A program made the position numbers and the translations under genes. The notes under the pieces are model-generated. The model was not told where the DNA came from and ran no database searches. It worked only from the letters and a program-made list of their open reading frames with translations. 47,067 nucleotides of DNA. It comes from an uncultured Lewinella sp. Its GTDB lineage: Bacteria; Bacteroidota; Bacteroidia; Chitinophagales; Saprospiraceae. Of the stretch, positions 43,405 through 47,067 are shown piece after piece (position 1 is the stretch's first letter; every line of letters begins with the position of its first letter). The stretch spans positions 1 to 47,067 of the forward strand of contig CAJXPD010000048.1 of the NCBI GenBank assembly GCA_913057785.1, read 5' to 3'.

Positions 43405-44382
43405 TCAACTATTAACTTCATTAATACCAATCATCCGGTTTTCATCTGGCGCCCAAACTTTCAATTGAAAACAGCGTCGAATCTCAGCAGGATGCAAAGA
43501 GGTCGTTTTGGCGTTTTGCAAGGCGGGTATTTTGGCATAGGCTTCAGGAAGGCGATAGAAAGGAATAGCCTCGTTGACATGATGAATATGGTGGTAGCCG
43601 ATGTTTCCAGTGAACCAATGCATCAGTCGGCTCATTTTCATGTAACTAGAGGACTCTAAGGCAGCTGATATATAGGTCCATCCTTCTTTGTCTTTGAAGG
43701 TTACATCCGGAAAATTATGCTGTGCATAAAATAGGTATGATCCCAAAGCATGACTGATCAAATAAGGAATGAAAAAACCTAATAGTAAGCCTACCCAACC
43801 AAAGTAAGTATAGATGGCGGTACCTAAAGCAATGTGAAAAAGTAAGGCTACCGCTGAATCCCAGTGTTTCCGAGGATTGCGAACCAGCGATAGGATGGAC
43901 ATGCCATAGATAAAGGTGAATAGGTAACCAAAAGTAATGGTCAATGGATGCCGGATAAAGAGATAAATCCTTTGTTCGGTTCTGCTGGCAGCTAAAAACT
44001 TATCTTTTGTTACCACCGGAAAAGAACCAATGCTGGAGCTATATAGTTTCGAGTTGTGTTTATGATGATAATTGTGTGATCGCCTCCAAACACTTGGTGC
44101 CGCCAAGATGAAGTAACCATAAATGGTAAAAATAAATTTGGCTAGCCAAGATCGTTGTAGGATCGCTCGATGCATGTAGTCATGATAAATGATGAACATC
44201 CTCACGATCACCAATCCCAACAAGATGCTAGCGGTGATTTGGAGCGCTAGAATAGGGCACCAAAAGATTACGCAATAAGCTGCGGCCATCAACGATAAAG
44301 TAGAAAGCGTATGGAACCAACTAAGCCTTCGAAATTCTCTAGCGAAGGGTCTAGTGGCTCTAATGAGTTGGTTGCTGGTCAT
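43405..44382 (-). CDS. Membrane fatty acid desaturase
   Basis: The 325-residue protein has four to six membrane helices and the histidine clusters of the FADS family: HDYMH (67-71), HNYHH (103-107), H222 in YAQHNF and HHIHH (264-268), which hold two irons. These enzymes insert double bonds into acyl lipids at the membrane with O2. Spacing is that of a delta-12/omega-type acyl-lipid desaturase rather than a carotenoid ketolase, though the distinction is not certain from motifs. Its start overlaps the end of the acyltransferase gene by 23 bases, so the two form a lipid-modification operon. Confidence 0.88.
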   Translation of the reverse strand: MTSNQLIRATRPFAREFRRLSWFHTLSTLSLMAAAYCVIFWCPILALQITASILLGLVIVRMFIIYHDYMHRAILQRSWLAKFIFTIYGYFILAAPSVWRRSHNYHHKHNSKLYSSSIGSFPVVTKDKFLAASRTEQRIYLFIRHPLTITFGYLFTFIYGMSILSLVRNPRKHWDSAVALLFHIALGTAIYTYFGWVGLLLGFFIPYLISHALGSYLFYAQHNFPDVTFKDKEGWTYISAALESSSYMKMSRLMHWFTGNIGYHHIHHVNEAIPFYRLPEAYAKIPALQNAKTTSLHPAEIRRCFQLKVWAPDENRMIGINEVNS

Positions 44383-45259
44383 GTTTGTACTGCTGTCTTT
44401 TATGTTTCCACCGGCGGTGCGTCCACAGCCAAAGCTCTGGTTGCGATCGAATATCTTCTTCTAATCGCGCGGTATGCCGAATGGATATCTCGTGTTCACT
44501 GGTTTCTTTCGGGTTGTCAAAGAGTAGTTCACTTTCAATTTCGTAATAACCCCGTTTGACACGTCGAACGGACATGTATACCACCGGATAGTTGAATTTT
44601 TGGGCGATTTTCTCCGTACCCATGAAAATGGGGGTATCCTGATTGAGAAAATTGAGCCAAAAAGCGTTGTCCGGCGAAGGAGTTTGATCCGCAATAAAAG
44701 CGGTAGCGGTGACTTCCTTTCGATTACCCACCATTCCTCTCAAGGTCTTTTTCATAGCATACAGCTTATTACCTAAGCGGGTACGCATATGGTAAACCAG
44801 TTTATCAAAGTACTTATTCTTAAGTGGGTGATAAATAACATACAATTGGTGAATACCAGGTTCTACACCAAAGCGAGCTCCTGCTAATTCCCAATTTCCC
44901 CAGTGACCTAGAATAAGAATGATGCTCTGTTTCTTTTCGCAATATTGGGTTAATAGGGCGGTATCTTCAAAAGCTAGGCGCTTTTTTACAGTTTCACGGG
45001 AGATCGTCAAGGTTTTAATAGTCTCCAGAATAAGATCACAGAAGTATTGAAAAAAACGCTTGGAGATTTGTTGGATTTCAGCTTCTGATTTTTCTGGGAA
45101 GGAATTGCGTAGATTATCTAGAACAACCTTCCTGCGATACCCGATGACATAGTAAACCAGAATGAATAGGATATCAGATACCCGATACAGTATCCAAAAT
45201 GGCAAAATGGATATTAAATAGATAAATGGTAACGCGATATAGTAAATCAAGGCGCTCAT
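44360..45259 (-). CDS. LpxL/HtrB-like lipid A (lysophospholipid) acyltransferase
   Basis: The 299-residue protein has an N-terminal membrane anchor (about 1-40) and the HX4E catalytic motif H119-WGNW-E124 in LILGHWGNWELAG, the mark of the lipid A late acyltransferases (LpxL/HtrB family). It moves an acyl chain to lipid A or a related lipid on the inner face of the inner membrane. Other family segments are RKVVLDNLRNSFPEKS (43-58) and AFIADQTPSP (about 195). It overlaps the desaturase start by 23 bases in a different frame. It may tailor the fluidity of the outer membrane together with that enzyme. Confidence 0.88.
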   Translation of the reverse strand: MSALIYYIALPFIYLISILPFWILYRVSDILFILVYYVIGYRRKVVLDNLRNSFPEKSEAEIQQISKRFFQYFCDLILETIKTLTISRETVKKRLAFEDTALLTQYCEKKQSIILILGHWGNWELAGARFGVEPGIHQLYVIYHPLKNKYFDKLVYHMRTRLGNKLYAMKKTLRGMVGNRKEVTATAFIADQTPSPDNAFWLNFLNQDTPIFMGTEKIAQKFNYPVVYMSVRRVKRGYYEIESELLFDNPKETSEHEISIRHTARLEEDIRSQPELWLWTHRRWKHKRQQYKHDQQPTH

Positions 45260-45462
45260 AAGCTATTATCCGACGCTTTCTCATGTAAGATGCTCTTTAT
45301 CCAGAATCCCCTTATCCTTCTTACAAAAGAAATAACTCCCTGTTATCTGTTAATGGCGACAAAGATAGCTTTTAGAACGCAAAATCTCTTTGCTTCTTGT
45401 GCATGCTGCCTAAAAATGGCATTGGAAAGTAACAAAGAAAGGAATGCCGTGGATGGCCATGC

Positions 45463-46104
45463 TTAACTCAAATCCAAGTGCTTACCAGCCGCATAGAAAG
45501 CAGCCATTCCCGGATAGTGTTCGATCATATTTTGACGAATAAAATCAAAGGGGATGTCATCAAAGAACCCATAGTCGGCCAGATACTCCATAAACTTCCC
45601 TCCAGAACGGCTAAAGGCTTGAAATAGAGAATCGTTTTCACCATCAAATTCTAATGGATCAACATTGAGTTTTTCACAAAGCGATTGATTGAAGGCTGGG
45701 GTGGCGCCCACCCATTTATCATCCAAATACATTTCAACGTAGGCATGAGGTGTAAGTTCATCTGTGCCAAAACGTTCAATGATCTTTTCTGCTGCAATAT
45801 GATTTTTCACTTTAACTAAATGTAATCGAGCAGGAATTCCAATTCCTCGCAAGCAAGTGATCAGGAGCGTTGCTTTATCAATACAATGCCCTTGCTCTTT
45901 CGTGGCAATGAAGCTAGCACGAAATTCTTCCTCTTCGGTATGCAGCTGATACGCATTATAAAACCAACCATCTCGCACTGCATAGTAGAGTGCTATGGCC
46001 TTTTCTTTTTGCGTCATGGTATCATTCGTCACCTTCCCTACAAAAGTCTGCATCGTCGGATGCTCAAAGTCAAAGTAATAGGTAGCTGCTAAATAGTTTT
46101 CCAT
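45463..46104 (-). CDS. Transglutaminase-like protein
   Basis: The ATG at 46104 (MENYLAATYY) gives 213 residues; a TTG three bases earlier is possible. The core has the papain-like transglutaminase order: C74 in QGHCIDKATLL, then a helix, then H120 in TPHAYVEMYLDDKWVG. The third catalytic residue, normally Asp in a D-P/A-T motif soon after the Trp-Val, appears as Gly (G133) in VGATPAF, so the triad may be completed elsewhere or the protein may be a protease-like or inactive variant. There is no signal peptide, so it is cytosolic. It stands alone and its substrate is unknown. Confidence 0.75.
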   Translation of the reverse strand: MENYLAATYYFDFEHPTMQTFVGKVTNDTMTQKEKAIALYYAVRDGWFYNAYQLHTEEEEFRASFIATKEQGHCIDKATLLITCLRGIGIPARLHLVKVKNHIAAEKIIERFGTDELTPHAYVEMYLDDKWVGATPAFNQSLCEKLNVDPLEFDGENDSLFQAFSRSGGKFMEYLADYGFFDDIPFDFIRQNMIEHYPGMAAFYAAGKHLDLS

Positions 46105-46178
46105 CAAAAATCAGTAGTTTTAAGAATCACCTAAGAAGCTATCTATTGCAGATAGTTTCCAAAAGGGAAAACAAAATA

Positions 46179-47067
46179 ATGAAAAACCAACCATCAAGAA
46201 GAACCTTTCTTAAGAAAGTAGGGCTAACCGCTAGTGTATTGCCCTTTACGAATGTCTTATCTGCTTGGCCTTCGACTGAAGCTGATTCATTAGAGGTCCA
46301 TATTTTCTCCAAACACTTACAATTTCTTTCCTATAAAGATATGGCTGCTGTTGCCGCAGAAATAGGTTTTGCTGGGGTAGAGCTCACGGTAAGACCCAAG
46401 GGGCACGTGTTGCCTGAAAATGTCATCAGTGACCTTCCCAAAGCAGTGGCAGCAATCAAAGGAGAGGGCTTATTAGCTACTCATATGGTTAGTAATTTGC
46501 TAAACGTGGAAGAGAAAGTCAGCCAACAAGTACTAACTGCGGCTTCGGAGGTAGGAATCAAGCATTATCGACTGGGCTATTACAGCTTTTCCAAAGATGG
46601 GAATATCCCAGAAGACATCAAGTCAGCCAATAAGCAATTTAAGCGCTTGGCGAAATGGAATAAAAAATTGGGACTGAAAGGGGCTTACCAAAATCACGCA
46701 GGGAAAAAGATTGGAGCCTCCATATGGGATATTTGGCAAATTCTCAAGGGAATAGATCCAGCATACGCAGGATGCCAATATGATATCCGCCATGCGGTAG
46801 TAGAAGGAGGGCAATCCTGGGAAACAGGCTTAAGGCTAATTAAAGACCATATTCATTCTATTGTAGCTAAGGACTTCAAGTGGGAGAAAAAAGGAGGGAA
46901 GTGGAGGTTATTGAACACGCCACTAGGGGAAGGCATGGTAGATTTTCCGAAGTACTTTTCCGTATTGAAAAAATATAACATTAAGGTTCCGGTTAGCTTG
47001 CACTTGGAGTATCCTATCGGAGGAGGGGCGGAGCATGGTGCTAAGCAGGTGAGTAAGAAGGATCAAC
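46179..47067 (+). CDS. Tat-exported sugar isomerase/epimerase-like TIM barrel (partial)
   Basis: The gene runs off the window after 296 codons. The N-terminus MKNQPSRRTFLKKVGLTASV has the twin-arginine S-R-R-x-F-L-K motif with a hydrophobic stretch after it, so it is probably exported folded through Tat to the periplasm. The body matches the xylose isomerase-like AP_endonuc_2 TIM-barrel family: LSYKDMAAVAAEIGFAGVEL, LLATHMVSN, EVGIKHYRLGYY, GAYQNHAG, CQYDIRHA and VPVSLHLEYP. Metal-binding residues are likely the Glu, Asp and His of these strands. Such exported proteins occur in sugar or inositol utilisation loci. The C-terminus and neighbours are outside the window. Confidence 0.85.
   Translation, partial: MKNQPSRRTFLKKVGLTASVLPFTNVLSAWPSTEADSLEVHIFSKHLQFLSYKDMAAVAAEIGFAGVELTVRPKGHVLPENVISDLPKAVAAIKGEGLLATHMVSNLLNVEEKVSQQVLTAASEVGIKHYRLGYYSFSKDGNIPEDIKSANKQFKRLAKWNKKLGLKGAYQNHAGKKIGASIWDIWQILKGIDPAYAGCQYDIRHAVVEGGQSWETGLRLIKDHIHSIVAKDFKWEKKGGKWRLLNTPLGEGMVDFPKYFSVLKKYNIKVPVSLHLEYPIGGGAEHGAKQVSKKDQ

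Overview
The window looks like a chromosomal segment of a marine or aquatic Bacteroidota, most plausibly a Saprospiraceae/Lewinella-type bacterium. Pointers are the TAnnTTTG-type -7 promoter elements, two LytS/LytTR two-component pairs (one with a beta-propeller/Y_Y_Y sensor), an LptC lipoprotein next to a CNNM/CorC-like membrane protein, and a proteorhodopsin of the Bacteroidota type (Met at the tuning position) behind its own retinal-forming blh gene. The assignment is inference from gene content; no rRNA is present.

Layout. 1-5 kb: a partial gene, a SnoaL-like exported protein, and a tight minus-strand operon (YceI-like protein, propeller histidine kinase, LytTR regulator) joined by two 4-base overlaps. 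5-11.6 kb: housekeeping genes, namely an old-yellow-enzyme reductase, a TPR protein, a trans-3-hydroxy-L-proline dehydratase, a CNNM/CorC-like protein, LptC and NadA. 11.7-13.1 kb: a sensor-less histidine kinase preceded by an overlapping 50-codon ORF, then tRNA-Cys.

13.3-28.7 kb is the most unusual region: six consecutive minus-strand genes (1546, 62, 931, 351, 1437 and 706 aa) with mostly short gaps and no signal peptides. Two proteins carry LamG-like folds and one of these also a phage-tail-type S74 chaperone domain. One is a DNase I-fold (EEP) phosphoesterase with its catalytic residues intact and a C8 tract in its gene. One is a very large beta-repeat/DUF6603-like protein, and two are large proteins of no known function. 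I see no phage capsid, integrase, sheath or baseplate gene. This is the best candidate for an undescribed system.

29-38 kb: a TetR regulator and divergent cytochrome P450 with a palindromic operator between them, a TauE/SafE permease, a degenerate tRNA-Phe-like sequence, a GT87-type glycosyltransferase, a PcfJ-like protein, then blh and proteorhodopsin followed by a strong terminator. The rhodopsin has the proton-pump residues and a glycine where xanthorhodopsin opens a window for its carotenoid antenna.

38.5-47 kb: a second LytS/LytTR system preceded by an overlapping exported repeat protein, a predicted outer-membrane barrel protein, a 164-bp nested palindromic (MITE-like) element, an overlapping fatty-acid desaturase/lipid A acyltransferase-like pair, a transglutaminase-like protein, and a sugar-isomerase-like TIM-barrel protein that runs off the end.
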